Source of the DNA: Sutterella sp.
GTDB taxonomy: Bacteria > Pseudomonadota > Gammaproteobacteria > Burkholderiales > Burkholderiaceae_F
Assembly: GCA_020025965.1 (NCBI GenBank)
Contig: JAHHRG010000027.1
Coordinates: 1-24,053, forward strand
DNA length: 24,053 nucleotides
Direction of reading: 5' to 3'
Part shown: one piece after another, positions 10,094 through 16,666 of the stretch
Position numbering within the stretch: the stretch's first letter is position 1
Layout: every line of letters begins with the position of its first letter
Made by a program: the position numbers and the translations under genes
The notes under the pieces: model-generated
Seen by the model: only the letters and a program-made list of their open reading frames with translations
Told to the model about the DNA's origin: nothing
The model's database searches: none

Positions 10094-10465
10094 TTAGAAA
10101 AGTTTGCGAACCTGAATGGTGACAGGGAAACCGACGTGATTCTCACTTTCGGTGTCTTCGCCAATATCAAGCTTTAGCAAACGCCATCCGGCATCGCGGA
10201 GATCGTTCAAAGTGGCTGAGACTCCCAGATCAGGGCAAGCAAAAGAGATTTCACCGATTCGATTTAAAATCGTTACGGTTTGCTCGGAAGTACATGTCAT
10301 GAGTGCTCGGTTGGGGGCGTCGATAAGCGGGTCGCGAACCGAAGAGTTACTCGGATCGCTCAAAGAAGTATTTTGATTTTCGCCTTGTGGCACAGCGCAA
10401 GCAGTTAATAAAAAGGCAACGGACGAAGCCAACAGAGCAAGGCGCACGGAGGAGAAATTCTTCAT
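10094..10465 (-). CDS. Small outer-membrane lipoprotein of unknown function
   Basis: The 123-residue protein starts with a classic lipoprotein signal: MKNFSSVR, a hydrophobic stretch and the lipobox LLTAC, making Cys23 the lipidated residue. The following Ala predicts sorting to the outer membrane. The mature part has a Ser/Asn-rich linker, then a small domain with two cysteines (MTCTSEQ and SFACPDLG, about 25 residues apart) that could form a disulphide. It ends in VTIQVRKLF. I do not recognise a named family. It is first in the likely operon with the aminopeptidase (31 bases before its ATG) and the efflux genes. No strong ribosome site precedes the ATG. Confidence 0.8.
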   Translation of the reverse strand: MKNFSSVRLALLASSVAFLLTACAVPQGENQNTSLSDPSNSSVRDPLIDAPNRALMTCTSEQTVTILNRIGEISFACPDLGVSATLNDLRDAGWRLLKLDIGEDTESENHVGFPVTIQVRKLF

Positions 10466-10523
10466 GATGGAGCTGGTCTGAGAAAAGAAGTTTTAAACGG
10501 AAAACAAAGGCTTATTCTAAAAG

Positions 10524-10560
10524 AAAAAAAACGACCGAATCTTATGATTACGGTCGTTTT
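10524..10560 (-). terminator. Intrinsic terminator after the DEAD-box-like gene (minus strand)
   Basis: AAAACGACCG (10528-10537) pairs with CGGTCGTTTT (10551-10560). On the minus strand it is followed by seven T (complement of 10524-10530). It lies 10 bases beyond the stop of the helicase-like gene, so that gene is transcribed alone and the lipoprotein gene downstream must have its own promoter. Confidence 0.85.
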
Positions 10561-10570
10561 CACTTAGGAA

Positions 10571-12784
10571 TCAGTTTTCGCCTGAACCGCGGCGTTTTTT
10601 GAAGCCGGGCTTGCGAGGACGGTTGTTGTAATTGCCCTTGCGGTCGTTACGGGAACGATTGGGACGGAAGCCGTTCTCGTCGGGCATTATCTGCGGGAGA
10701 CTAAGGGCTTGAGACGAAGGATGATACGGGTCCGACGGCTCCCAGTGTAGCGGTTCGTCACTTCGCAGATTGCGAAGGTTCTGACGGCGAGGCTGGTAGT
10801 GAATCGAATTGCCGAAGTTGTCGTCGTCGTACCAATCGTCGCGGTGCTTCTGGTGAGGCTTTTTCGCTTTGGACTGGTAAGGACGCTTTTTCTGAGGATA
10901 CTTTGTGAATTTCTTGGGCTTGTCGTAACCTTCTTCGTCCGACGATTCGCGCAACTGTTCGCGTACAGGTGCGGCAGTGTCGGTTTTACGGCTTTCTTCG
11001 CTCTCAGCCTTCGTCTGGCGACGGTCCTTGTTGTAGGGTTTGCGAATACGGTTGTATTTCGTCTTTGGACGCCAGGTGCGTTCGCTGCCTTTTCCTTCGG
11101 AACGATCCGTCGTCGGAGTAGCGTTGACGGCCACGTAATTTTCGTCTGTAGCCGTTACGCTGGCGCGTTCTTCGTCAGTCGATAAGTCTTCATTGCGTTC
11201 TCGGTAAGGACGTTTCTCAAAGTTCTTCTGAGCAGGGAAACGCTTTTTGAAGCGCTTCTTTCCCGACGGAACATCAATGGGATCTTCGATAAACGAGTCA
11301 CCATTCGCGGGAGTGGCTTCATCTTCTTCGTTAATACGAGGCTTACGCTGGAACTTACCCTTCTTGACGTACTTGGTTTTTGCAAATTTCGGATTCTTAC
11401 GTTTGTAAGGACGCTTTTCGATCGGTTCTTCAAAAGACTCTACAGTTTCGATGCGGTCGGGTACGATGTCGGCATTGTCTTCAGCTGTGACAATGGGTTG
11501 GCCGACGATCTTGGCGATAGCGTCCATGGTGGCCCTAACCGAAGCTTCTGCGTCTGCAGCTTTCTTGGCCGCGGCTTTGGCGGCAGAGCGTTTGGCGGCT
11601 TCGGCTTCCTTCTGGTAATCGTGACGAACCGTGAGCTTCTGACGGCCTTCAACCTCGCCGACGACGGTCGGCATGCCTTCAATTCGGTAGGGATTTTCGA
11701 CCTTGAGTTTCTTTTCGGCAGTGATGAGCAGGGCATCAAAAAGAGACAACTCTTCGGGTGTCGTGAACGTGACGATTTCTCCACCTGTCTCCAGATAGTT
11801 CATGTGGTCGAGATAGCAACGGGCGTTGCAAGGCATATCCGTATGAACGATCTTCTGAACAGTTCCTTTCTTTACGCCGAAAAGCATCTGCGTAGACATG
11901 ACAACGTGAGGAACGAGATTCGCAGAGAATTTGAGAATCAGCGTTGCACGAGCAGTATCGGTCTGTTTGAGAGAAACCCACTTCGGGTCATGCCCCGCAT
12001 CCCTTAGGTGGCTGATGATGCGCTTGGCTGAGGCAGGGTTTTCGGCAATGAAGAGGCTGGAGCCACTCTCGGCGAGCTCAGTCATTATGTCTCCCCATTT
12101 GTCTTCTGGAGCCACAATGAGACGCTCTTTCACTTTAGGAGTCGATGTTTCAATAACCGGTGCACGGCAAATGCTCGGGGTCTGCAGAACATCGACAAAA
12201 CGTTTGTGGAGTTCACCCTGCTTCGTGATGGCAATGAGTTGGCGGGCTGCAGGCAACGCATCGAGGAAAGCCTTGAGCTTATTGAGTTCGCCCGTCGCTC
12301 TGAACCATTCCAAATCGTCAAGAATTACGGTACGAATCTGTTCGGGTTTGACTGCATCCGCGCGCAAAAGTTTATCCCAAGTGCGTAAAGATGTAATGAT
12401 GATGTCAGCCGGGGTGCTGAAAGCTTGTCTCGCGATGTCAACGGTACGCATCAAGGCGGTCGGTCGAACGACGAGATCCGTATTCGAGCACAGGCTCGTC
12501 GCGATCTCAGTCACGATGTTTTCGCTTTCACGCGACGGACAGAGAACGATCACGGGAACGCGTTTGTTTTCCGATTCCTGCAACATCTTCTGAATGGCAG
12601 CGATGAGAGCGCATTCGGGGCGAGCTGCGCTAGCGGCACCAGTGATGCGGATGTCGCGATCGCTCATCACTTCATTGAGGATGATGTTGAGCATCGTGCT
12701 CGAATTCTTGGCGAGCTCATGCCACGTTTCCGGAAGCCACTCAAGAGCCTTCGAGAGAAGAGAGTTCGTATTTTTTTCTATCAT
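10571..12784 (-). CDS. Degenerate DEAD-box RNA helicase-like protein with long basic tail (predicted pseudoenzyme)
   Basis: The 737 residues fall into a helicase-like core (about 1-390) and a disordered basic tail (about 395-737). The core aligns collinearly with RhlE-type helicases, but the catalytic motifs are lost. The Walker A slot AQTGTGKT reads GAASAARP (49-56), with Arg55 for Lys and Pro56 for Thr. Motif II DEAD reads DDLE (156-159); motif III SAT reads ITK (186-188). Motif V lacks its Asp and Arg. Motif VI HRIGRTGR reads DHMNYLET without any arginine. Motif Ia is half kept (PSRESE, 83-88). The tail has an Ala/Lys helix, then many KRPYKRK- and KKRFKKRF-like patches with acidic spacers, ending RKPGFKKRRGSGEN. 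The frame is uninterrupted, so this is not a decayed gene. I infer RNA or ribosome binding without ATP-driven unwinding. Confidence 0.8.
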   Translation of the reverse strand: MIEKNTNSLLSKALEWLPETWHELAKNSSTMLNIILNEVMSDRDIRITGAASAARPECALIAAIQKMLQESENKRVPVIVLCPSRESENIVTEIATSLCSNTDLVVRPTALMRTVDIARQAFSTPADIIITSLRTWDKLLRADAVKPEQIRTVILDDLEWFRATGELNKLKAFLDALPAARQLIAITKQGELHKRFVDVLQTPSICRAPVIETSTPKVKERLIVAPEDKWGDIMTELAESGSSLFIAENPASAKRIISHLRDAGHDPKWVSLKQTDTARATLILKFSANLVPHVVMSTQMLFGVKKGTVQKIVHTDMPCNARCYLDHMNYLETGGEIVTFTTPEELSLFDALLITAEKKLKVENPYRIEGMPTVVGEVEGRQKLTVRHDYQKEAEAAKRSAAKAAAKKAADAEASVRATMDAIAKIVGQPIVTAEDNADIVPDRIETVESFEEPIEKRPYKRKNPKFAKTKYVKKGKFQRKPRINEEDEATPANGDSFIEDPIDVPSGKKRFKKRFPAQKNFEKRPYRERNEDLSTDEERASVTATDENYVAVNATPTTDRSEGKGSERTWRPKTKYNRIRKPYNKDRRQTKAESEESRKTDTAAPVREQLRESSDEEGYDKPKKFTKYPQKKRPYQSKAKKPHQKHRDDWYDDDNFGNSIHYQPRRQNLRNLRSDEPLHWEPSDPYHPSSQALSLPQIMPDENGFRPNRSRNDRKGNYNNRPRKPGFKKRRGSGEN

Positions 12785-12901
12785 TTGTTTTGAGCGCGTA
12801 TCTTTCGGCGAATCCGGTCTCTGAAGTCGGATGGGGAAGGTCTTGAAGATATTCGCGTTTTTAATAACGTGAGAAAATAGTTTCTTTCGTTCGGAATTTA
12901 A

Positions 12902-13017
12902 TCTGACGGTATCTGTCCGTCAGGACCCGTTCGCTGTTGCTGTAGGACGGGCTCGCGGTCTGCTGGAAGGAGAATCAACAACCGAGGCAATCCGTGTGAG
13001 TGCACGGTTTTCTTTTC
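12902..13017 (+). ncRNA. Candidate small RNA or terminated leader
   Basis: Three hairpins follow one another on the plus strand. CTGACGG (12903-12909) pairs with CCGTCAG (12917-12923). CCCGTTC (12926-12932) pairs with GGACGGG (12945-12951). CCGTG (12992-12996) pairs with CACGG (13003-13007), followed by TTTTCTTTT, the form of an intrinsic terminator. No protein frame explains them. A TTTAAT at 12897-12902 could be a -10, but it would start transcription inside the first stem, so the true start is uncertain. It may be a stand-alone small RNA, an attenuated leader of the FKBP gene, or, on the other strand, the leader of the helicase-like gene. It matches no RNA family I know. Confidence 0.4.
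12992..13016 (+). terminator. Intrinsic terminator inside the intergenic region
   Basis: CCGTG and CACGG form the base of a short stem with a GTGAGT-type loop, followed directly by TTTTCTTTT (13008-13016). No annotated plus-strand gene precedes it, which is why a non-coding transcript is suspected. Confidence 0.6.
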
Positions 13018-13198
13018 GATGCCGAGGTCGGATAAGCAAGACGGCTTAAAGAAGGTGCCGTAGATCGACAACCTCGATCATTCTACCTATTTTCGGGGCG
13101 TTTCGAAAGGCTTTTTCCACATCTGCGCCACGGATATGTATGATTGAAGAAGTAGTGCCCCTCGGCGCATGTTTCATTAACGAAAAAGGACAATTCCC

Positions 13199-13537
13199 AT
13201 GCAGGAAAATGTGACTGAACTCAAGATTGAAGAACTTGTCGAAGGCAACGGCCGTCAAGCGATGAAGGGCGACACGGTTGCCGTTCACTACAACGGCTGG
13301 CTCCTCGACGGCACGAAGTTCGACTCGAGCTATGATCGCGGCGAACCGCTTGAATACACGTGCGGCATCGGCATGGTGATCGAAGGCTGGGACCTCGGTG
13401 TCGTCGGTATGCGAGAAGGGCAACGTCGTCGCCTCACGATCCCCTCCAAGCTCGCTTACGGATCTCGCGGTGTCGGTGGGGTTATCCCGCCCAATGCCAC
13501 GCTCGTCTTCGAAGTGGAACTCATCAAGGTTTCCTAA
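13199..13537 (+). CDS. FKBP-type peptidyl-prolyl cis-trans isomerase
   Basis: FKBP proteins speed cis-trans isomerisation of prolyl bonds during folding. The 112 residues form one complete FKBP domain with no signal peptide, so it is cytoplasmic. The signatures are VAVHYNGWLLDGTKFDSS near residues 28-45, VIEGWDLGVVGMREGQRRRLTIP in the middle, and the end block IPPNATLVFEVELIKV. The ATG follows AAAAAGGA at 13183-13190 with good spacing. A less usual Tyr-Thr-Cys precedes GIGMVIEGWD, where most relatives have a hydrophobic residue and no cysteine. The gene stands alone, converging on maf with a shared terminator. Confidence 0.96.
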   Translation: MQENVTELKIEELVEGNGRQAMKGDTVAVHYNGWLLDGTKFDSSYDRGEPLEYTCGIGMVIEGWDLGVVGMREGQRRRLTIPSKLAYGSRGVGGVIPPNATLVFEVELIKVS

Positions 13538-13569
13538 GAAATCCCTTTTCCTTCAGGGAGAGTAAACAA

Positions 13570-13606
13570 ACAAAAACGACCGTTTTAATCGGTCGTTTTT
13601 GTTTTT
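13570..13606. terminator. Bidirectional terminator between FKBP and maf
   Basis: ACGACCG (13576-13582) pairs with CGGTCGT (13590-13596), extended by A and T tracts on both sides (ACAAAAA and TTTTTGT). The right side continues with T, and the complement of the left side is also T-rich. It sits between convergent genes and can serve both. Confidence 0.88.
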
Positions 13607-13617
13607 TCGGGCTTTGC

Positions 13618-14244
13618 TTAGTGCAAAGCCGGCAGGTTGTACTGGGCGAGAAGTTCGGCTGTTTCGTAAACGGGTAACCCCATGATGCCTGTAAAGCTAC
13701 CCTCGATCTTTGAGATGAAGATGCTGGCCATGCCCTGGATTCCATAGCCGCCCGCCTTGTCATAAGGCTCGCCGGATTTGACGTAAAGATCTATCTCGTG
13801 ATCCGTGAGTTCACGGAACGTGACGAGCGAATGGTTGACGCGGAAGTCGAAGTCTTCGGCAGACATGCCCACGTAGACGGCAGTACGAACTTCATGTGTG
13901 CGTCCCGAGAGCTTCTTTAAAAAGAGGCGAGCTTCGTCAATGTCACGTGGCTTGCCGAGGATTTCGTCATCAAGGCTCACTACTGTATCGCCTGCGACGA
14001 CCGGAAGGTGCACACCTGCAAAACCGCCCGTGGCTTTTACTTCAAGACCTTCGAGGAATTTGTTTTTGGCGGTGCGAACCACGTAGGCTTCCGGGGTTTC
14101 CTTTTCGAAAACGACTTCATCACCTTCAAAGGCGCGTAGAGTATGCGCGTTACTGGCGATGACCCGGACATCGTAGCCGAGATCGGTGAGAAGCTGACGG
14201 CGACGGGGGCTCTTGCTCGCTAAAAATAGGGTGTTGTTCGGCAT
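13618..14244 (-). CDS. maf: Maf-like nucleotide pyrophosphatase (dTTP/UTP type)
   Basis: Maf proteins hydrolyse non-canonical or excess nucleoside triphosphates to the monophosphate. I use the ATG at 14242-14244 (208 residues, MPNNTLFLASKSPRRRQLL); longer readings run into rlmH. The phosphate-binding SKSPRR lies near residues 10-15, the catalytic aspartate is in VVAGDTVV, and KPRDIDEA and LSGRTHEVRTAV follow. The C-terminal block SGEPYDKAGGYGIQG matches the E. coli YhdE subgroup, which acts on dTTP and UTP, better than the YceF subgroup. The start is 10 bases after the rlmH stop, so it is the last gene of the nadD-rsfS-rlmH-maf unit. Confidence 0.93.
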   Translation of the reverse strand: MPNNTLFLASKSPRRRQLLTDLGYDVRVIASNAHTLRAFEGDEVVFEKETPEAYVVRTAKNKFLEGLEVKATGGFAGVHLPVVAGDTVVSLDDEILGKPRDIDEARLFLKKLSGRTHEVRTAVYVGMSAEDFDFRVNHSLVTFRELTDHEIDLYVKSGEPYDKAGGYGIQGMASIFISKIEGSFTGIMGLPVYETAELLAQYNLPALH

Positions 14245-14254
14245 AGAGTCGAAA

Positions 14255-14722
14255 TTACGCTCGGTGGTAGGGGTGATTTGCGAGAATGGACCAGGCACGA
14301 TAGATCTGTTCGGCGAGCATGACGCGTGCAAAAGCGTGGGGTAACGTCATGGTCGAAAGGCGGATTGTCATGCGGGCACGAGCCTTCACTTCGGATGACA
14401 AACCGTCTGGCCCACCGATCACAAAGACAGGTGTTTCGCCGTCGGCACGCCAACGGGCGAACTGACGGGCGAAGTCCATTGTCGTCATGTCCTTGCCGTG
14501 TTCGTCGAGAACAACCACAAAGTCATCGGGGTCGATCGAATCGAGAATGCGTTCGGCTTCGGCAGCCATCAGGCGTGCGGGCGTCTGTCCGGCGCGGGGT
14601 TCCGTGCGTACTTCCTTGAGTTCGACGCGGAAGTCGCGGGGAAAACGACCGAGGTAGTCAGCCGTTGCAATCTGAGCCCATTCCGAGATTCGCTGACCGA
14701 CGGCCACAATCTTCGTGTGCAT
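14255..14722 (-). CDS. rlmH: 23S rRNA (pseudouridine1915-N3)-methyltransferase RlmH
   Basis: RlmH methylates pseudouridine 1915 in helix 69 of 23S rRNA on assembled ribosomes, using SAM. The 155-residue length equals that of E. coli RlmH. It is a SPOUT-fold enzyme: the start MHTKIVAVGQRISEWA, the block VVVLDEHGKDMTTMDFA and the cofactor loop FVIGGPDGLS are all typical. The C-terminus LAEQIYRAWSILANHPYHR carries the catalytic-site histidine and arginine. The ATG at 14720-14722 is 11 bases after the rsfS stop, so the two are one unit. Pairing with rsfS is widespread, and both act on the 50S subunit. Confidence 0.97.
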   Translation of the reverse strand: MHTKIVAVGQRISEWAQIATADYLGRFPRDFRVELKEVRTEPRAGQTPARLMAAEAERILDSIDPDDFVVVLDEHGKDMTTMDFARQFARWRADGETPVFVIGGPDGLSSEVKARARMTIRLSTMTLPHAFARVMLAEQIYRAWSILANHPYHRA

Positions 14723-14733
14723 GGTCCGAGTCC

Positions 14734-15135
14734 TTATTCGCCGTCAGTTTTTACTGTTTCGCGATGCGGCATCAGACGGGAGGCGCATTCTTCGTTGGCC
14801 TTCATGAATATTTCTTTACCGCCCCAGATCTCTTCGAGATTGTAGTATTCGCGGACAGCGGGCTGCAGACAGTGAACGACGATCTGACCTAAGTCGACGA
14901 GAACCCATTCGCCGGAGTCAAGACCTTCCATACCGATCACATCCCCACCGGCTTCCTTTACGCTCGTGGAAACGGAGAAAGCGAGGGCGCGCGTTTGACG
15001 ACCGGACGTGCCGGATGCGATCACGACTCGTTCGAATTGGTCGGTAAGCTTTTCAGTGTTAAACACCTTGATGTCTTTGGCTTTGACGTCGTCTAGAGCG
15101 TTAACGACAAGCTGGGTCAGTTCTTCAATATTCAT
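14734..15135 (-). CDS. rsfS: Ribosomal silencing factor RsfS
   Basis: RsfS binds ribosomal protein L14 and blocks joining of the two ribosomal subunits when nutrients fall. I choose the ATG at 15133-15135 (133 residues, MNIEELTQLV); a TTG three codons upstream is also possible. Family features are KAKDIKVFNTEKLTDQFERVVIASG (broken here by no gaps), SGRQTRALA, the conserved GLDSGEWVLVDLGQIVVH and the REYYNLEEIWG segment. The Shine-Dalgarno signal is poor. It lies between nadD (27 bases upstream) and rlmH (11 bases downstream) in a very common bacterial order. Confidence 0.96.
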   Translation of the reverse strand: MNIEELTQLVVNALDDVKAKDIKVFNTEKLTDQFERVVIASGTSGRQTRALAFSVSTSVKEAGGDVIGMEGLDSGEWVLVDLGQIVVHCLQPAVREYYNLEEIWGGKEIFMKANEECASRLMPHRETVKTDGE

Positions 15136-15162
15136 ATCAATCAAAAAAATAATGGTTAAAAA

Positions 15163-15840
15163 TTAGCGATCGTGGTACTGATAGAGAGCGTGTTCGCGAA
15201 TATAGCGGGAAACGCCGACGGGCAACCAACCATCCACGGATTGCATGGCTTTGGCAAAAGGCTGTTTGGCAACAGCATTGCGAATACGAGTGGCACTGGC
15301 GAGATGCGGTGCCATGGAAAATCGGACGATGAGTCCCGAGGCTTCAAGAGAAACATGTTCGGGTTGCGCATAGCGCGGGCGAGCCCATATTTCCTGTTTG
15401 GCTGGAATGGTACTGTCGATACCTTCGCGCGTGGTGATGGCGAGATGTACATAGTCCGTGAGGCGCTGCCAATCCTTCCAGGTCGACAGATTCGTCCACT
15501 GATCCATGCCGAGAATCAAAACGAGCGGCATGGCGGGGCCGACCTCATGACGAAGCTCGCGAACGGTGTCAATCGTATAGGTTGCACCGAGTCGGCAGAG
15601 TTCCATCGTGTTGATTCTTAAAAGAGGCTCACATTCTACTGCAATACGCAGCATGTTCAAGCGGTGAATGCCGGGAGTTATACCGGACTTTTGCCAAGGC
15701 TCTCCCGCCGGGATTAATTCCACGCGAGTGAGCGGCATGGCCGCCATGGCCGCCTTGGCCAGGGAGATGTGCCCCGAATGTACTGGGTCGAAGGTTCCGC
15801 CTAAGATTCCGAAACCTCGACGGAGTTCGGGGGTAATCAT
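15163..15840 (-). CDS. nadD: Nicotinate-nucleotide adenylyltransferase NadD
   Basis: NadD joins nicotinate mononucleotide and ATP to deamido-NAD, a required step of NAD synthesis. The 225 residues carry the nucleotidyltransferase signature GGTFDPVHSGH (residues 14-24), with the HxGH-type histidines at 21 and 24. The segment LILGMDQWTNLSTWKDW binds substrate, and SATRIRNAV near the C-terminus is the second ATP-binding motif (ISSTxIR in others). Its ATG overlaps the stop of the upstream gene as ATGA (15840-15837), so translation is probably coupled. It is followed by rsfS after 27 bases. Confidence 0.96.
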   Translation of the reverse strand: MITPELRRGFGILGGTFDPVHSGHISLAKAAMAAMPLTRVELIPAGEPWQKSGITPGIHRLNMLRIAVECEPLLRINTMELCRLGATYTIDTVRELRHEVGPAMPLVLILGMDQWTNLSTWKDWQRLTDYVHLAITTREGIDSTIPAKQEIWARPRYAQPEHVSLEASGLIVRFSMAPHLASATRIRNAVAKQPFAKAMQSVDGWLPVGVSRYIREHALYQYHDR

Positions 15841-16484
15841 AGGTTCGTCACCTGAGAGATGAAGGCTCGTTCGACTCTGGCCTTATCATCAAAACGAAGA
15901 GCTAGCCAATTGAGTTCGAGCTCCTGAAGGTTTTTCTCATTACGCATGAAGCGCTGACTGAACCAATAGTGCCAACCGGCATTGTCAACATAGGACGAAG
16001 GACCGATCAAATCGGCCACTTCTTTTTTGCTCATACCGAGCCCGATGCGACCGAGACGAACGGGTAAACGATTGGCTTCAAGGGGGCGGCAGTATTCGGG
16101 AACTTCTTTCTCGCCGACCCATTCCGTCTGAACTTCCGTCACCTTGTCGGTGTCTGTTGCGATAAACCAGACAATCAGCGGGCGGCCATTTTCTGTTCCC
16201 GAGAGACAAAGCGTATCGCGTTCGAAGTCTCCTGTCCCTTCACGAAGACGTGTGGCACCAGTGAGTGAAGCAACATCGTACAGCGTCGTATCTTCGAGAA
16301 AAATTCGATTCATCCCGATCTGAGCATAGTCGCCCACGGGTTGTGTCAGTGTGGCGGGCGCATAAAGCAAGCCAGCAGGATAGGAGAACGGTCCTGCAAT
16401 GTCCGCAGATAAGGCGGGCATACTCGTCAGGGTCAAAGAGAGCATGACGGTGACAATGGACTGAAGAGACAGTTTGAAACGCAT
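15837..16484 (-). CDS. Exported protein with BamE/SmpA-like C-terminal motif, unknown function
   Basis: I use the ATG at 16482-16484 (215 residues, MRFKLSLQSIV), since the longer reading needs a TTG. A signal peptide is clear: basic start, hydrophobic core, then SMPALSA with cleavage before Asp-Ile. There is no lipobox. Around residues 144-170 the block GLGMSKKEVADLIGPSS with WHYWF resembles the BamE/SmpA repeat (GMTKxEVxxLLGxP...WxY), so a BamE-like fold is plausible. Two cysteines (DTLCLSG and PEYCRPL) may form a periplasmic disulphide. I cannot name the family. It is translationally coupled to nadD and occupies the slot where related bacteria commonly have hemF. Confidence 0.8.
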   Translation of the reverse strand: MRFKLSLQSIVTVMLSLTLTSMPALSADIAGPFSYPAGLLYAPATLTQPVGDYAQIGMNRIFLEDTTLYDVASLTGATRLREGTGDFERDTLCLSGTENGRPLIVWFIATDTDKVTEVQTEWVGEKEVPEYCRPLEANRLPVRLGRIGLGMSKKEVADLIGPSSYVDNAGWHYWFSQRFMRNEKNLQELELNWLALRFDDKARVERAFISQVTNL

Positions 16485-16547
16485 TGAAGACAAAAACTGT
16501 GAAAGAGTGTGATATCGCTGACAGACTCGGCGATGACTTGTGAATTT

Positions 16548-16553
16548 AGTATA
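16548..16553 (-). promoter_or_regulatory. Possible -10 box of the nadD-maf operon
   Basis: On the minus strand TATACT lies 64 bases before the ATG of the exported protein. It is five of six to the consensus, but no good -35 box was found at the right distance. This is the only reasonable promoter candidate between the purD terminator and the operon. Confidence 0.35.
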
Positions 16554-16595
16554 GCTTGAGTTGCTGAGAAAGGGCTTGGCTTGTCACTTTTTCAC

Positions 16596-16631
16596 AAAAA
16601 AAAAGACCGCTTTCCGAGAGGAAAGCGGTCT
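16596..16631 (-). terminator. Intrinsic terminator of purD (minus strand)
   Basis: A perfect 12-bp stem, AGACCGCTTTCC (16604-16615) with its complement (16620-16631), has a GAGA loop. On the minus strand nine T follow (complement of 16596-16604). It separates purD from the nadD operon and is the strongest terminator in the window. Confidence 0.93.
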
Positions 16632-16666
16632 CAGTCGATTATGGGACAAAAATCCCGAATGTGCGT

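Larger units (their letters stand above)
12785..13198. other. Divergent intergenic region between helicase-like gene and FKBP gene
   Basis: There is no supported protein gene in these 414 bases. The left third (12785-12900) is AT-rich and should hold the minus-strand promoter of the helicase-like gene, but no confident -35/-10 pair was found. The middle (12902-13017) holds three hairpins ending in a plus-strand terminator and is listed separately. The right part (13018-13198) should carry the FKBP promoter: TATGAT at 13139-13144 is a fair -10 with only a weak upstream partner. Confidence 0.6.

Noticed and set aside
9964..10170. Longer N-terminus for the aminopeptidase starting at 10170
   Set aside because: It needs a TTG codon inside the upstream lipoprotein gene and adds a tail with no similarity to the family; the ATG at 10060-10062 gives the normal start.
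12842..12847. CTTGAA resembling a second sigma-32 -35 box upstream of the candidate RNA
   Set aside because: There is no CCCCAT-type -10 at 13-17 bases downstream, so only one half of the promoter is present.
12950..12992. GGAAGG segment in the candidate RNA resembling the apical part of 4.5S (SRP) RNA
   Set aside because: The conserved symmetric-loop sequence (AGCAGCCAAGGCAG type) and the long pairing arms are missing, so an SRP RNA call is not supported.
10528..13596. The same terminator stem ACGACCG/CGGTCGT used at 10531-10557 and 13576-13596, which might suggest a DNA uptake sequence or repeat family
   Set aside because: The 7-mer also occurs singly inside several coding regions (for example near 911, 3105, 10640 and 14645), so its use in two terminators is probably chance plus base composition.
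14242..14331. Extended N-terminus for Maf starting at 14331
   Set aside because: The extra 29 residues overlap the end of rlmH and lie before the conserved LFLASKSPRR start block; the ATG at 14242-14244 fits the family.
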